DNA of 64,000 bases from a bacterium 1xD8-48 (lineage in GTDB: Bacteria; Bacillota; Clostridia; Lachnospirales; Lachnospiraceae): NCBI GenBank assembly GCA_009917455.1, contig QZDS01000004.1:186001-250000 (forward strand), read 5' to 3'. How positions within the stretch are numbered: position 1 is the stretch's first letter; each line of letters begins with the position of its first letter. The position numbers were made by a program, and so were the translations under genes. The notes beneath the pieces are model-generated. The model saw nothing but the letters and a program-made list of their open reading frames with translations, had not been told where the DNA came from and did not search any database. Of this stretch, positions 9,074-18,142 are shown in pieces.

Positions 9074-10857
9074 GTGAGTTAAAAAAATTAAAAGACTTAT
9101 TGCATAAAATGAATTACATTCTGTCCTCACGGCATAAGAGGTATGCGGTAGCTATATTTTTTATGGGAATTCTTGCTGCGATGCTCGAATTACTGGGAGT
9201 CGCAGTGATTATTCCTATTCTGGACATACTTCTTGACGTGAGTTCGGTAGAAAATAAGTGGTATATGGGACCGTTTATCCAACTTTTGAATTTAAATACG
9301 GAAACCAGACTTATTTATTTTATATGTATTATGACAATTTTTATTTATATTGTCAAAAATGCTTATTTCATTTTTTATCATTGGGTTACCATCAAATTTG
9401 CGTACAAGGTAAGAAGGGAATTATCAACGCGAGTGCTGAGCGCTTATATGCAGCAGGGCTACATTTTCTTTGTGGAACATAATACATCCGGTCTGCTTCA
9501 GGGAATTAACGGCGATATTGTGGGTATTTATTCCATTTTAAGCGTTATCTTCTCTATGGTAGCAAAGCTTGCAACTGTAATTGCCATCAGCGTATTTATT
9601 GTTTATCAATCTAAACAAATGGCAGTGATTTTGATACTGTTTTCGGTATTGAGTATATTGGTCGTGCAGTTGATTTACAGGAAAAATATGCATAAGAACG
9701 GCGCACGGAGAAGAGAGCTTTCCTGTGACTGCACCCAAACTGCCATGGAGGCAATCCAGGGAAATAAAGCGATTCTGGTAATGAATAAGCAGGGATTTTT
9801 CGCAAAGCATTATAGCAAGGTATCAGTGGAGTTCAGTAAAATAGCGACTAAAGTAGAATTGGGTACGATATCGCCAGTGTATATTATTGAAGCTATGTGC
9901 ATTTGCGGAGTATTGCTTGCAGTCCTGGTTGAAATGGGGATAGCCAGCGACACTGGCAAGTTAATTGAGCAGTTATCAACAATAGCGGTGGGGGCTTTTA
10001 GAATCTTGCCATCATTGGGGGCGATTTCAAGCGGAATGAACACGATTACAATGAACATACCGTTGATGGAAAAAACATATCAGATTTTAAATGAAGTAAG
10101 TGAGCTGGAGAAAGCAGAAAAAGGAAAAAAGATAACGGAAAGCAAATATAAAGATATAGAGTTTAAACAGGGAATCAAAGTTGATAACATAAGTTTTTGT
10201 TATCCTAATTCTGAGGAAAATGTACTCGAGGATGCAAGCGTCATAATTAAAAAGGGCGAATCCGTAGCGTTTATCGGACCGTCAGGAGCTGGAAAAACGA
10301 CATTGTCGGATATTATACTGGCATTACTAAAGCCCTCAAAAGGAAAAATATTGATGGACGGAATAGATATTGAAGAACTGGGAGGAACATGGAACAGGAT
10401 TATCGGGTATGTCCCTCAGACAGTATATATTGTAGATGATTCCATTAGAAATAATATAGCTTTTGGTGAGGAAAAGGGAACGATTGATGATAAAAATGTC
10501 TGGCAGGCATTGAAAGTGGCCCAGCTGGATGAATTTGTAAGGGGGCTCCCCAGGGGAATTGATACCAGAGTGGGAGAATTCGGTGTTCGTTTTTCCGGCG
10601 GGCAAAGACAACGTCTGGCGATAGCAAGGGCAATGTATCATAACCCGGAAATATTAGTATTGGATGAAGCGACTGCTGCTCTGGATAATGAAACAGAAAA
10701 TGAAGTAATGAAAGCAATAGAGGCATTACAGGGATATAAAACCCTGATTGTTGTGGCTCATAGATTGACTACTGTAAAAAAATGTGATGAAATTTATGAG
10801 GTGAGGGATAAAAAAATTATTAAAAGAAACAAAGCGGATGTGCTTAAGGGCATTTGA
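9070..10857 (+). CDS. ABC-type lipid-linked oligosaccharide flippase (PglK/MsbA-type half transporter)
   Basis: At 595 residues this is a fused exporter. About six membrane helices occupy residues 25-310, followed by a nucleotide-binding domain with Walker A GPSGAGKTT near residue 403, signature FSGGQRQR near 508, Walker B ILVLDEATAALD and H-loop VVAHRLTT. The architecture and the glycosyltransferase context fit PglK/WlaB-type flippases, which move undecaprenyl-diphosphate-linked glycans across the membrane as homodimers. A clear paralog lies at 21251-23059, with identical features such as GYVPQTVY and EALQGYKTL/DALQGYKTL. Multidrug or peptide export is a less likely alternative. Start ATG 9070 overlaps the previous stop. 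Confidence 0.8.
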   Translation: MSELKKLKDLLHKMNYILSSRHKRYAVAIFFMGILAAMLELLGVAVIIPILDILLDVSSVENKWYMGPFIQLLNLNTETRLIYFICIMTIFIYIVKNAYFIFYHWVTIKFAYKVRRELSTRVLSAYMQQGYIFFVEHNTSGLLQGINGDIVGIYSILSVIFSMVAKLATVIAISVFIVYQSKQMAVILILFSVLSILVVQLIYRKNMHKNGARRRELSCDCTQTAMEAIQGNKAILVMNKQGFFAKHYSKVSVEFSKIATKVELGTISPVYIIEAMCICGVLLAVLVEMGIASDTGKLIEQLSTIAVGAFRILPSLGAISSGMNTITMNIPLMEKTYQILNEVSELEKAEKGKKITESKYKDIEFKQGIKVDNISFCYPNSEENVLEDASVIIKKGESVAFIGPSGAGKTTLSDIILALLKPSKGKILMDGIDIEELGGTWNRIIGYVPQTVYIVDDSIRNNIAFGEEKGTIDDKNVWQALKVAQLDEFVRGLPRGIDTRVGEFGVRFSGGQRQRLAIARAMYHNPEILVLDEATAALDNETENEVMKAIEALQGYKTLIVVAHRLTTVKKCDEIYEVRDKKIIKRNKADVLKGI

Positions 10858-10872
10858 CGTCAGGAGACAATT

Positions 10873-12069
10873 ATGAAAATCATGTTTGCAGTAGGTTCCT
10901 ATTGGCCTTCGCAGGATGGAGTGGCAAATATAACAGAATACCTGGCAGAGGGACTCGCGAAGCGGGAACATGATGTTCTGGCGTTTACAAGTGCAGGAAA
11001 AGGTGGACTTCAGGAACTCCCGGCCAGGGAAAGTCATAAGGGAGTAAAAATTGAACGAATGCGTGTCTATGTGCAATGGCCTTTGAAACTGAAGGGGAGA
11101 GATGAAGAAAGCACGCAGAAAAAATATATAGAAAGAATAAAAACATATGCACCGGATGTACTTATTGCAGTATGCAGCCAGACATGGACTCTGGATTGGT
11201 TAATACCTTATTTAGGGAAGATTCCGTGCAAAAAGGTTTTCTACTCCCACGGATATTCTAAATGGAAAGAAAAGTATTTCGTCAGGGAAGAATTGCTCAA
11301 AAGGAATATTAAAGGCGCTTATGCAGAATGGAAAAGCAGAAAATATTACCAGGGTTTATATAAATATTTGCAAAAATTTGATTTGGCAATTTATTTATCC
11401 GAGCTCAATAATTCTTATGTATACAGCGAACGTTATCATCTGACAAACGGAAAAGTTCTGGAAAATGCAGTTGAAGACAGGTTTGTGGCTTCTGATATGG
11501 AGCATCATTTTGATGGGAAAGACAAAGGTATAAAGTTTTTATATGTAGCTAATTATAACTATAACAAAAATCAGGACATGCTGTTAAAGGCATTCTGTGA
11601 AGCACAGATAGAGAACTGTGTGCTGACATTTACCGGATTTGAAGAAAATGAATATCTTCAGATGCTTCGAGAGCATTTAAAGGAGTGGCTTCCAAAGGGG
11701 AGCAGTAATCAGGTAAACTTCTGTGTACACTTATCAAGGGAAGATGTGTACGAATTGTACAGAACATCGGATGTATTTGCCAGTGCCAGCCGGTCTGAAA
11801 ACTGTCCCATAGTTCATTGCGAGGCGGCAGCCACGGGTATGGCTGTGGTCAGTACAAATGTGGGAAATGTCAGAGCAATGGATGGTATATTACTGGCGGA
11901 TAATAAAGAGGAAATGAAGCAGGCTCTTGAATTGTTATATAGGGACAGAAAGGAGCTGGCAGAGCGGGGAAAACGTTTGCGGAAGTATATGCTTGGGCGT
12001 AAGTGCAGAATTGAGGATAAGGTTGACTGGCTGGAGAAAGAACTGAAACGTCTGGTGGCGGAAGAATAG
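10873..12069 (+). CDS. GT4-family glycosyltransferase
   Basis: The 398-residue protein has a two-Rossmann GT-B layout. The N-terminus MKIMFAVGSYWPSQDGVANITEYLAEGL is the typical GT4 acceptor-side opening with a Gly-rich turn. Around residues 295-330 the motif ASRSENCPIVHCEAAATGMAVVST contains the E-x7-E-type segment that contacts the nucleotide sugar. It probably adds one sugar to the growing lipid-linked unit in the cytoplasm, by a retaining mechanism. The start is ATG 10873 with CAGGAG upstream; the gene follows the ABC transporter by 15 bases. Confidence 0.8.
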   Translation: MKIMFAVGSYWPSQDGVANITEYLAEGLAKREHDVLAFTSAGKGGLQELPARESHKGVKIERMRVYVQWPLKLKGRDEESTQKKYIERIKTYAPDVLIAVCSQTWTLDWLIPYLGKIPCKKVFYSHGYSKWKEKYFVREELLKRNIKGAYAEWKSRKYYQGLYKYLQKFDLAIYLSELNNSYVYSERYHLTNGKVLENAVEDRFVASDMEHHFDGKDKGIKFLYVANYNYNKNQDMLLKAFCEAQIENCVLTFTGFEENEYLQMLREHLKEWLPKGSSNQVNFCVHLSREDVYELYRTSDVFASASRSENCPIVHCEAAATGMAVVSTNVGNVRAMDGILLADNKEEMKQALELLYRDRKELAERGKRLRKYMLGRKCRIEDKVDWLEKELKRLVAEE

Positions 12070-12137
12070 ATTACAGTGCCGGACAGAAGATTTGATTTGT
12101 ATGCCGGAGGTGAAAATATTCCGGCATGGAGGATATC

Positions 12138-13190
12138 ATGGGCATTATGGATTTTCTTCGGAAGAATGAAAAGCTGGTATTTTGGAACAGATGTAGAATT
12201 CACAGGAACAAACCTGATTTTCGCAGACTGGTATTAGAGGGGTACAAAAATCCTGATTTTTTGGAGCTTCATACATTTGGGGATGAATATGAAGGTCAGA
12301 CAATTTATCTGGCAGATGAACAGGGACACGATATGGGATTTTTTGCAGAACTGGGAGTTACGCTTATTAAGCTTTATTTTGCGGATTCAAGAGGCTTCAC
12401 ACCTTATGTCCATTGGGGCAAAAATTATTTGTATTATGAGGCGGATGGGATTAATGGGGTAAAAAATGCTTTTTTATATTATTTTAAGCCGGTTTCCACA
12501 GTGTCAGGTATTGAAAAAGCAGCTCATGTAGTGTATTCTGATATGACACATTATGAGCAGGTGAAAAAATTGTATCGTGCGGTAAGCTATGATGTATCGG
12601 ATGAATATATCAATGCAATGGCGCGCATGATGAAGAAATACGTTCGGTATAATAATGAGACTGAAAGCTATTTGGTTCAGGAATACGACAGACTTTTAGG
12701 ACAGAAAAAGACCTTGGGTGTTCATTTTAGGGGAACGGATTTCCGTAAGCAGTATAACAATCATCCGGTGGCTGTTAAGATTGAACAGGAGATTGAAAAA
12801 GCAAAGGAGCTACTTGATAAATCCGGGTATGAACAGATTTTTCTTGCTACGGATGAAAGTGGAGCGGTAGAAATCTTTAAAAGAGAATTTGGTGATAAGG
12901 TGAAAATATACGAGGACACTTTTCGCGATGTGGGCGGTGATGATTCTATTGCCTTCAGCCGGTCCGACAGAGAGCACCATAAGTATAAATTAGGACTTGA
13001 GGTTCTCAGAGACCAGTACACATTAACCCATTGCGACGGATTGGTTTGCGGGTATTCAAACATTACATTTATTGCAAGGATTATGCGCAGAAGTTGGTTT
13101 GAAAAGGATTTTGAGGATTACGTACTGATTAATAACGGGATTAATCATAATGAGAATTATTTTAGCCGGCACAATAAAAGAAATTCATAA
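12138..13190 (+). CDS. Fucosyltransferase-fold glycosyltransferase (GT23/NodZ/FUT8-like)
   Basis: I place the start at ATG 12138 because GGAGGA at 12128-12133 sits four bases before it; the ATG at 12126 overlaps that site and has no well-spaced one of its own. The 350-residue protein has GVHFRGTD (residues 194-201), the counterpart of the HxRRxD GDP-binding loop in FUT8 and NodZ. Near the C-terminus is CDGLVCGYSNITF, matching the 'D..v..fSs' loop of the same fold. The family adds fucose from GDP-fucose, often in alpha-1,6 linkage. The similarity is by motif only; other members of the fold (GT11, GT65 type) are possible. No GDP-fucose synthesis gene is in the window. Confidence 0.6.
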   Translation: MGIMDFLRKNEKLVFWNRCRIHRNKPDFRRLVLEGYKNPDFLELHTFGDEYEGQTIYLADEQGHDMGFFAELGVTLIKLYFADSRGFTPYVHWGKNYLYYEADGINGVKNAFLYYFKPVSTVSGIEKAAHVVYSDMTHYEQVKKLYRAVSYDVSDEYINAMARMMKKYVRYNNETESYLVQEYDRLLGQKKTLGVHFRGTDFRKQYNNHPVAVKIEQEIEKAKELLDKSGYEQIFLATDESGAVEIFKREFGDKVKIYEDTFRDVGGDDSIAFSRSDREHHKYKLGLEVLRDQYTLTHCDGLVCGYSNITFIARIMRRSWFEKDFEDYVLINNGINHNENYFSRHNKRNS

Positions 13191-13223
13191 GCAGTTTTGT
13201 CGAACTGATGTGGAGTTTGTATT

Positions 13224-14231
13224 ATGGCGATAGCAATGATATTAGCGGCGTTGATTACAATTGTGCTGTTTGGTATAGAAAAAAAGAAAATAGTTGGACA
13301 GCCATTAGAAGAAAGGCAGGCAACTGCACTCAGGGGAATTTGTGCCGTTGAAATTATGATAGGGCACATTGGGCTGTATACAGGTAATGCAATACTATAT
13401 CCGAATAGAAAAGCCGGTGTATTATTTGTTGGTGTTTTTTTATTGCTGTCAGGGTATGGCGTGGCATATAGTGTAGAACATAAGAAAGATTACTTACAGC
13501 ATTTTATCCGGAAAAAAATACTTAAGCTGATATTACCGGCTTATTTGGTATATTTTCTATATGAAGTTTTCAAAATTTTATTTATTCAAAATGTTAATTG
13601 GGATATATTAATAAATATTAGAAATTTTTTGACAGTACTTAACTGGTATGTGTGGGAACAACTGGCATTCTATATTATATATTATTTTGTATATAAAATA
13701 ATGCCTGAAAAGGTTGACCTGATACTGGGCGGTATCTCCTTTATCTTTATTTGTGTTGCATTTGCAGGAAAAAAGTTAGATAATCCCTGGTATGGAAGTA
13801 CTCTTTGCTTTGTGTTGGGCTTGAGCTATTATAAACATAAAGAAAAAATCCAAAAGCTGATAAGCCGGAGATTTTGGATGATGGTAGTTGGATTTGGCTG
13901 TTTATTAGCAGCATCGACGGGAGCATTTCTGCTTCTGGGTAACGAAAGCATAGTCGGGAATCCATTAGCAAGAAACATAGCTTCTTTGAGCTTTTGTATG
14001 ATAGTTTTAACTGCATTAAGCAAAGTTAAGATTGGTAATCGAATATCATATTGTTTAGGGAAATGTTCATATGAAATATACTTAATACATTCATTTGTTT
14101 TATCATTATTGTGGGAACTTGGGGTGGAGTCGCAAGGCTTGTTCTGCTGGCTGACAGTCGGGATTTCTGTAGTATCAGCATTGGGAATTTATGCTTTGGA
14201 AACCAGAGTTTCCAGCAAATTAATACATTGA
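13224..14231 (+). CDS. Acyltransferase-3 family membrane O-acyltransferase
   Basis: The 335-residue protein has about ten hydrophobic helices. Near the N-terminus, ATALRGICAVEIMIGHIGLY supplies the Arg and His typical of the acyltransferase-3 (OafA/NeuD-distinct) family, followed by FLLLSGYGVAY and a basic RKKILKLILPAY segment. The last helix contains SYEIYLIHSFVL, another family hallmark. These enzymes O-acetylate or otherwise acylate sugars at the membrane. It is one of at least three such enzymes in the window, and the only one whose gene has no long G-tract. The start is ATG 13224, 34 bases after the previous stop. Confidence 0.8.
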   Translation: MAIAMILAALITIVLFGIEKKKIVGQPLEERQATALRGICAVEIMIGHIGLYTGNAILYPNRKAGVLFVGVFLLLSGYGVAYSVEHKKDYLQHFIRKKILKLILPAYLVYFLYEVFKILFIQNVNWDILINIRNFLTVLNWYVWEQLAFYIIYYFVYKIMPEKVDLILGGISFIFICVAFAGKKLDNPWYGSTLCFVLGLSYYKHKEKIQKLISRRFWMMVVGFGCLLAASTGAFLLLGNESIVGNPLARNIASLSFCMIVLTALSKVKIGNRISYCLGKCSYEIYLIHSFVLSLLWELGVESQGLFCWLTVGISVVSALGIYALETRVSSKLIH

Positions 14232-14273
14232 GAGACTGCCTTATTTAAAGAAAAATCAGGAGAAGAAGATAGA

Positions 14274-15218
14274 ATGAAATTAATTATTCAAATTCCATGT
14301 TACAATGAAGCGGAAACGCTTGAGATTGCATTAGATGCATTGCCTAAGCACATTGACGGAGTGGATGAAATAGAATATTTAATTATTGACGATGGTTGTA
14401 AGGATAATACGGTAGAGGTGGCTAAAAACTGGGGTGTACACCATATAGTCAGTTTCCCCCAGAATAAAGGTCTTGCCAAGGGATTTATGGCCGGCTTGGA
14501 TGCCTGCCTTAAAAACGGAGCAGATATTATAGTCAATACGGATGCGGATAATCAATATTGTGCGGATGATATTCCCAAGCTGATTCAGCCTATTTTAGAT
14601 AAAAAAGCGGATATTGTGATTGGAGAAAGACCAATCGACGATACACAGCATTTTTCCTGGACAAAGAAAAAGCTGCAGCATTTTGGAAGCTGGGTGGTAC
14701 GGAAGGCGTCTAATACAAATATACCTGACGCACCAAGCGGTTTTCGGGCCTTCAGCAGAGATGCAGCAATGAGAATTAATGTGATTAATGATTATACTTA
14801 TACATTAGAGACGATTGTACAGGCAGGGCGTAACAGGATGGCAATTATGTCGGTTCCTGTCAGGACGAATCCGGAGCTACGGAAGTCCAGGCTGTTTCAC
14901 AGTATGCTGGGATATGTAAAGAAGTCCATGCTTACGATTATCAGGGCTCTGATGATGTACAAGCCTTTGTATTGCTTTACATTGGTTGCACTGGTGCCGT
15001 CGATTATTGGTTTGGGCGTCGGCCTCCGGTTTATGATTTATTATTGGAGCGGCAGGGGGAATGGGCATACCCAGTCGTTAATGCTGGCATGTACTTTGAT
15101 TATTATCGGGTTTATTACTTTTGTAATTGGAATGCTTGCGGATGTGATTGCGGCGAACAGGAAAATATTAGAGGATGTTCAATATCGGTTAAGGCGTCAG
15201 GAATATCAAAAGGATTAA
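14274..15218 (+). CDS. GT2 glycosyltransferase, GtrB/DPM-like, with two C-terminal membrane helices
   Basis: This 314-residue GT-A enzyme has IPCYNEAETL at the start, the nucleotide-binding LIIDDGCKDNT, and a metal-binding Asp90-Ala-Asp92 in NTDADNQY. Two hydrophobic segments near residues 235-255 and 270-290 place it with the GtrB/polyprenyl-phosphate sugar synthases. Those make undecaprenyl-phosphate hexose for GT-C enzymes that act outside the membrane, such as the YfhO-, DUF6020- and DUF6311-type proteins upstream. AGGAGAAGAAG precedes ATG 14274. It could also transfer sugar directly to a glycan; membrane anchoring favours the lipid-sugar role. Confidence 0.75.
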   Translation: MKLIIQIPCYNEAETLEIALDALPKHIDGVDEIEYLIIDDGCKDNTVEVAKNWGVHHIVSFPQNKGLAKGFMAGLDACLKNGADIIVNTDADNQYCADDIPKLIQPILDKKADIVIGERPIDDTQHFSWTKKKLQHFGSWVVRKASNTNIPDAPSGFRAFSRDAAMRINVINDYTYTLETIVQAGRNRMAIMSVPVRTNPELRKSRLFHSMLGYVKKSMLTIIRALMMYKPLYCFTLVALVPSIIGLGVGLRFMIYYWSGRGNGHTQSLMLACTLIIIGFITFVIGMLADVIAANRKILEDVQYRLRRQEYQKD

Positions 15219-15220
15219 GT

Positions 15221-16375
15221 ATGAAGGTTTTATACATTTCAACGGCAGATTATAAATATGGAGCGGCAAAAACGCAGATAGATATGATTTTAGAGCTGAA
15301 AAACTGTTTCCATGTGATACCGGTGGTGCTGACCAAAAAACATAATGCTTTTAATGATTGGTGTAATGAGCATGGAATAGAAAACTATTCTTATTGGTAC
15401 AGAGATATTATGGCAGGCTCTGCATACAGTAATCCCATTCTGAATGTGGCAAAACATATTGTAAAATATTTATTATACCTTAGAGGGGCGTTGACTCAAA
15501 AGGGTATTTTAAAGTGTGGAATTAACTGGAGAGAAATAGACATTATTCACTCTAACCATATCAGGATAGATATTGGAGCCTATATTAGTAGAAAAACAGG
15601 GATTCCTCATATTTGGCATATTAAAGAGTTAAATAAAGGACATGTAAAAATTGTGCATTATAAACCGCATTGTTATCAATATATTAATAACAATGCGAAT
15701 AAGTTTATTGCAGTAACAAAGCAGGTAAAAGATTACTGGTGCAAGGCTGGATTAGAGAAAGAAAAGGTAGAAATTATTTATGAAGGTGTTGATGCAGAAA
15801 AATTTATCAGAAGACAGCGGAGGAATGATGGCAGACTAAAGCTCGTGTGTGTAGGAAGAATAGAGAAAAGCAAAGGCCAATTGCATATATTGCAGGCCAT
15901 GTCGCGGCTCCCTGATGATGTAAAGGAAAAGGTTACATTGGACTTGATAGGAGAGCCATATCCTGATTACTTCCGGGAATTGCAAAACTTTATTAAGAGT
16001 AATAAAATGGAAAGTAAGGTGAATTTTAAAGGATATTGTAAAAATATACCCGAAATTTTAAAGGAATATGACGTAGGGATATTGGCTTCTAAAGGCGACG
16101 CATTTGGGACTGTAACTGCGGAATATATGGCGGCAGGGTTACTCACCATAGCAACATATACAGAACTTGCGGAGCATGGAAAGACAGGACTTAGATATAA
16201 CTTTGGTGACATTGACCAGTTAAGTAAAAATATATGCTTTGCATGCCGAAATGAGAAGGATGCGGAAAAAATCGCGGTGCAGGGGAAAATGGAGATAGGT
16301 AAGAATTATACTATAAATAAAAATGCTGCTAAGGTATATGCATTGTATAAAAAGGTTTTAAAAAATGAGAAATGA
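15221..16375 (+). CDS. GT4-family glycosyltransferase
   Basis: The frame is open far upstream, but the credible start is ATG 15221, two bases after the previous stop, giving 384 residues beginning MKVLYISTADYKYGAAKTQID. The second half shows KLVCVGRIEKSKGQLHILQA and GILASKGDAFGTVTAEYMAAG, the conserved donor-binding part of GT4 enzymes (the E-x7-E motif is relaxed here). It would add one residue to the lipid-linked unit in the cytoplasm. The 3' end overlaps the next gene by 11 bases, which suggests translational coupling. Confidence 0.8.
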   Translation: MKVLYISTADYKYGAAKTQIDMILELKNCFHVIPVVLTKKHNAFNDWCNEHGIENYSYWYRDIMAGSAYSNPILNVAKHIVKYLLYLRGALTQKGILKCGINWREIDIIHSNHIRIDIGAYISRKTGIPHIWHIKELNKGHVKIVHYKPHCYQYINNNANKFIAVTKQVKDYWCKAGLEKEKVEIIYEGVDAEKFIRRQRRNDGRLKLVCVGRIEKSKGQLHILQAMSRLPDDVKEKVTLDLIGEPYPDYFRELQNFIKSNKMESKVNFKGYCKNIPEILKEYDVGILASKGDAFGTVTAEYMAAGLLTIATYTELAEHGKTGLRYNFGDIDQLSKNICFACRNEKDAEKIAVQGKMEIGKNYTINKNAAKVYALYKKVLKNEK

Positions 16376-17300
16376 ACAGTTAGTTAGCGTGCTCATGAGT
16401 ATATATAAAGAGAATGTACCGGTTGTTTCGCAGGCTATTGATTCTATCAGAAAACAGACTTATCAAAATTTAGAAATTGTAGTAATGTTGGATTATCCTA
16501 AGCATGAGGCCATGAAAGCATATTTGCATCAATTGGGGGAGGAGGAGAACCGGTTAAAGTATCATATAAACGAAAGAAACATGGGTTTGCTGGAGAGCCT
16601 TAATTTGGGAGTTAAGCTTTGCCATGGAGATTATATTTGCAGAATGGACGCGGACGACTTTGCCAGATTTGACAGAATTGAAAAACAAATGACTTATATA
16701 GAAGAAAAGGGTCTTGATTTGGTAGGGAGTTATATACAACCAGTAAGTCAAGATGGAAATCCACAAGGGAAGATTCGCAGCTTTCCATCGCAGCATCGAT
16801 ATTTGTGTCAATATCTGAAATATGCGAATGCGATTCCACATCCTACGTGGCTGGTGAGAAAAAGTGTTTATGAGAAATTGAAGGGTTATCGGAATATTTT
16901 ATATGCCGAAGATTATGATTTTTTGATTCGGGTGTACTTAAATGGCTATAAGATGGGGGTGTTACCAGAAACCTTATTAAGGTACAGAATCAATCAAAAC
17001 GGGATAACACAAAGGAATATAGCAACCCAAAAAATAACATCTATATACCTGGCAAAACAAATATTCAGGAAACAAGTTTATACAATTGATGAAGTAGAAA
17101 GATTTATTAGGAAAAACCAATTGAAAAAGGACAGACTTGCGTGGTATTACGATATGGGAAAACGGTGGAAAAGAGGTGAAAATATAACAATATATAATAA
17201 GCTTAAAGTGATTTTTAATAGATATAATTTGGTGGAAATCAGACAAAGGCTTGCCTGTAAGTGGATTTTGTTTAAGGATGGCAGAGATGATAATTGTTAG
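16365..17300 (+). CDS. GT2-family glycosyltransferase
   Basis: At 311 residues this is a standard inverting GT-A enzyme without membrane helices. It starts QLVSVLMSIYKENVPVVSQA and has the metal-binding segment CRMDADDFARFDR (Asp95-Ala-Asp97-Asp98). A later PHPTWLVRKSVYEKL and YAEDYDFLIRVYL give the ED(Y/W) catalytic-base motif. It is the kind that adds a hexose or N-acetylhexosamine in repeat-unit assembly. Donor and linkage cannot be told. The start overlaps the preceding gene, and the 3' end overlaps the likely start of the GT11 gene by 14 bases. Confidence 0.8.
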   Translation: MRNEQLVSVLMSIYKENVPVVSQAIDSIRKQTYQNLEIVVMLDYPKHEAMKAYLHQLGEEENRLKYHINERNMGLLESLNLGVKLCHGDYICRMDADDFARFDRIEKQMTYIEEKGLDLVGSYIQPVSQDGNPQGKIRSFPSQHRYLCQYLKYANAIPHPTWLVRKSVYEKLKGYRNILYAEDYDFLIRVYLNGYKMGVLPETLLRYRINQNGITQRNIATQKITSIYLAKQIFRKQVYTIDEVERFIRKNQLKKDRLAWYYDMGKRWKRGENITIYNKLKVIFNRYNLVEIRQRLACKWILFKDGRDDNC

Positions 17301-18132
17301 AATTCAGGGGGGATTGGGAAATCAATTATTTCAATATGCTTTATATGAAAGCTTTAGAAATATAGGGCGAGAAGTAAAAGCAGATGTCACAGGATATCTG
17401 GATGGCAGGGAAGAAAGAGAGCTGGAATTAGGAAAACTGGGAATTGAAATGGATTTGGCAAATAGAAATGAGCTGCATCGTTATTATGCAGACAATTCTG
17501 TTTGGACAGATAGAATTCTGAGATATACTTTGGGAAGAAAAAGATATATAAAGGAAAATTCGTGTGAGTTTAATCCTCAAATTTTTAATTTGTACAATGG
17601 GTATTTAAACGGTTATTGGCAGAGTGAAAAATATTTTCAGGAAGTTGCAAACAAAATAAGAAGAAATATTATTTTCCAAAATATAAACACGCCGGAAATA
17701 ATGTCTATGGAGACAAAAATGGAAAGGAATGAATCTGTATCAGTTCATATTAGAATAGGCGATTATTTGCAAAATCTGGAGATGTACGGAAATATTTGTA
17801 CACCGGAGTATTACCGCAAGGCATTTGAATATATGCAGGAAAAAGTTAAAAACCCTGTGTTCTATGTGTTTTCAGATGAACCGGAAAAGGCTGAAGAAAT
17901 ATTAAATGGGTATAATTATTGTATGGTCACAGAAAACAGGGGAGAGAATTCTTATAAAGATATGTATTTGATGAGCAGATGCCGGCATCATATTATTGCA
18001 AACAGTACATTTAGCTGGTGGGGGGCTTGGCTGGATGAGAAAACAAACCAAATAGTGCTTACGCCGACTAAATGGAATAATTTTTGTATAGGAAGTGATA
18101 TCTGCTGTATAGGATGGAGAGCGATATCATGA
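17287..18132 (+). CDS. GT11 alpha-1,2-fucosyltransferase-like enzyme
   Basis: I choose ATG 17287 because the protein then starts MIIVRIQGGLGNQLFQYA, which is exactly how GT11 enzymes such as FutC begin; ATG 17278 and TTG 17251 are in frame upstream. With this start it is 281 residues long. The GDP-fucose loop is HIRIGDY (His154-Arg156-Asp159), and near the C-terminus ANSTFSWWGAWL is the conserved GT11 motif III. Known members add fucose alpha-1,2 to galactose, making an H-type epitope. The next gene is a GT6 enzyme, whose mammalian relatives act on H-type acceptors. The six-G run at 17306-17311 is short and in frame. Confidence 0.85.
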   Translation: MIIVRIQGGLGNQLFQYALYESFRNIGREVKADVTGYLDGREERELELGKLGIEMDLANRNELHRYYADNSVWTDRILRYTLGRKRYIKENSCEFNPQIFNLYNGYLNGYWQSEKYFQEVANKIRRNIIFQNINTPEIMSMETKMERNESVSVHIRIGDYLQNLEMYGNICTPEYYRKAFEYMQEKVKNPVFYVFSDEPEKAEEILNGYNYCMVTENRGENSYKDMYLMSRCRHHIIANSTFSWWGAWLDEKTNQIVLTPTKWNNFCIGSDICCIGWRAIS

Positions 18133-18142
18133 GGGACAGGCA

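Noticed and set aside
14972-15220. Extended N-terminus for the GT4 gene at 15221
   Set aside because: The upstream part lies inside the GT2 gene in another frame and reads as Cys/Trp/Tyr-rich nonsense; MKVLYISTADYKYG at 15221 is the natural start.
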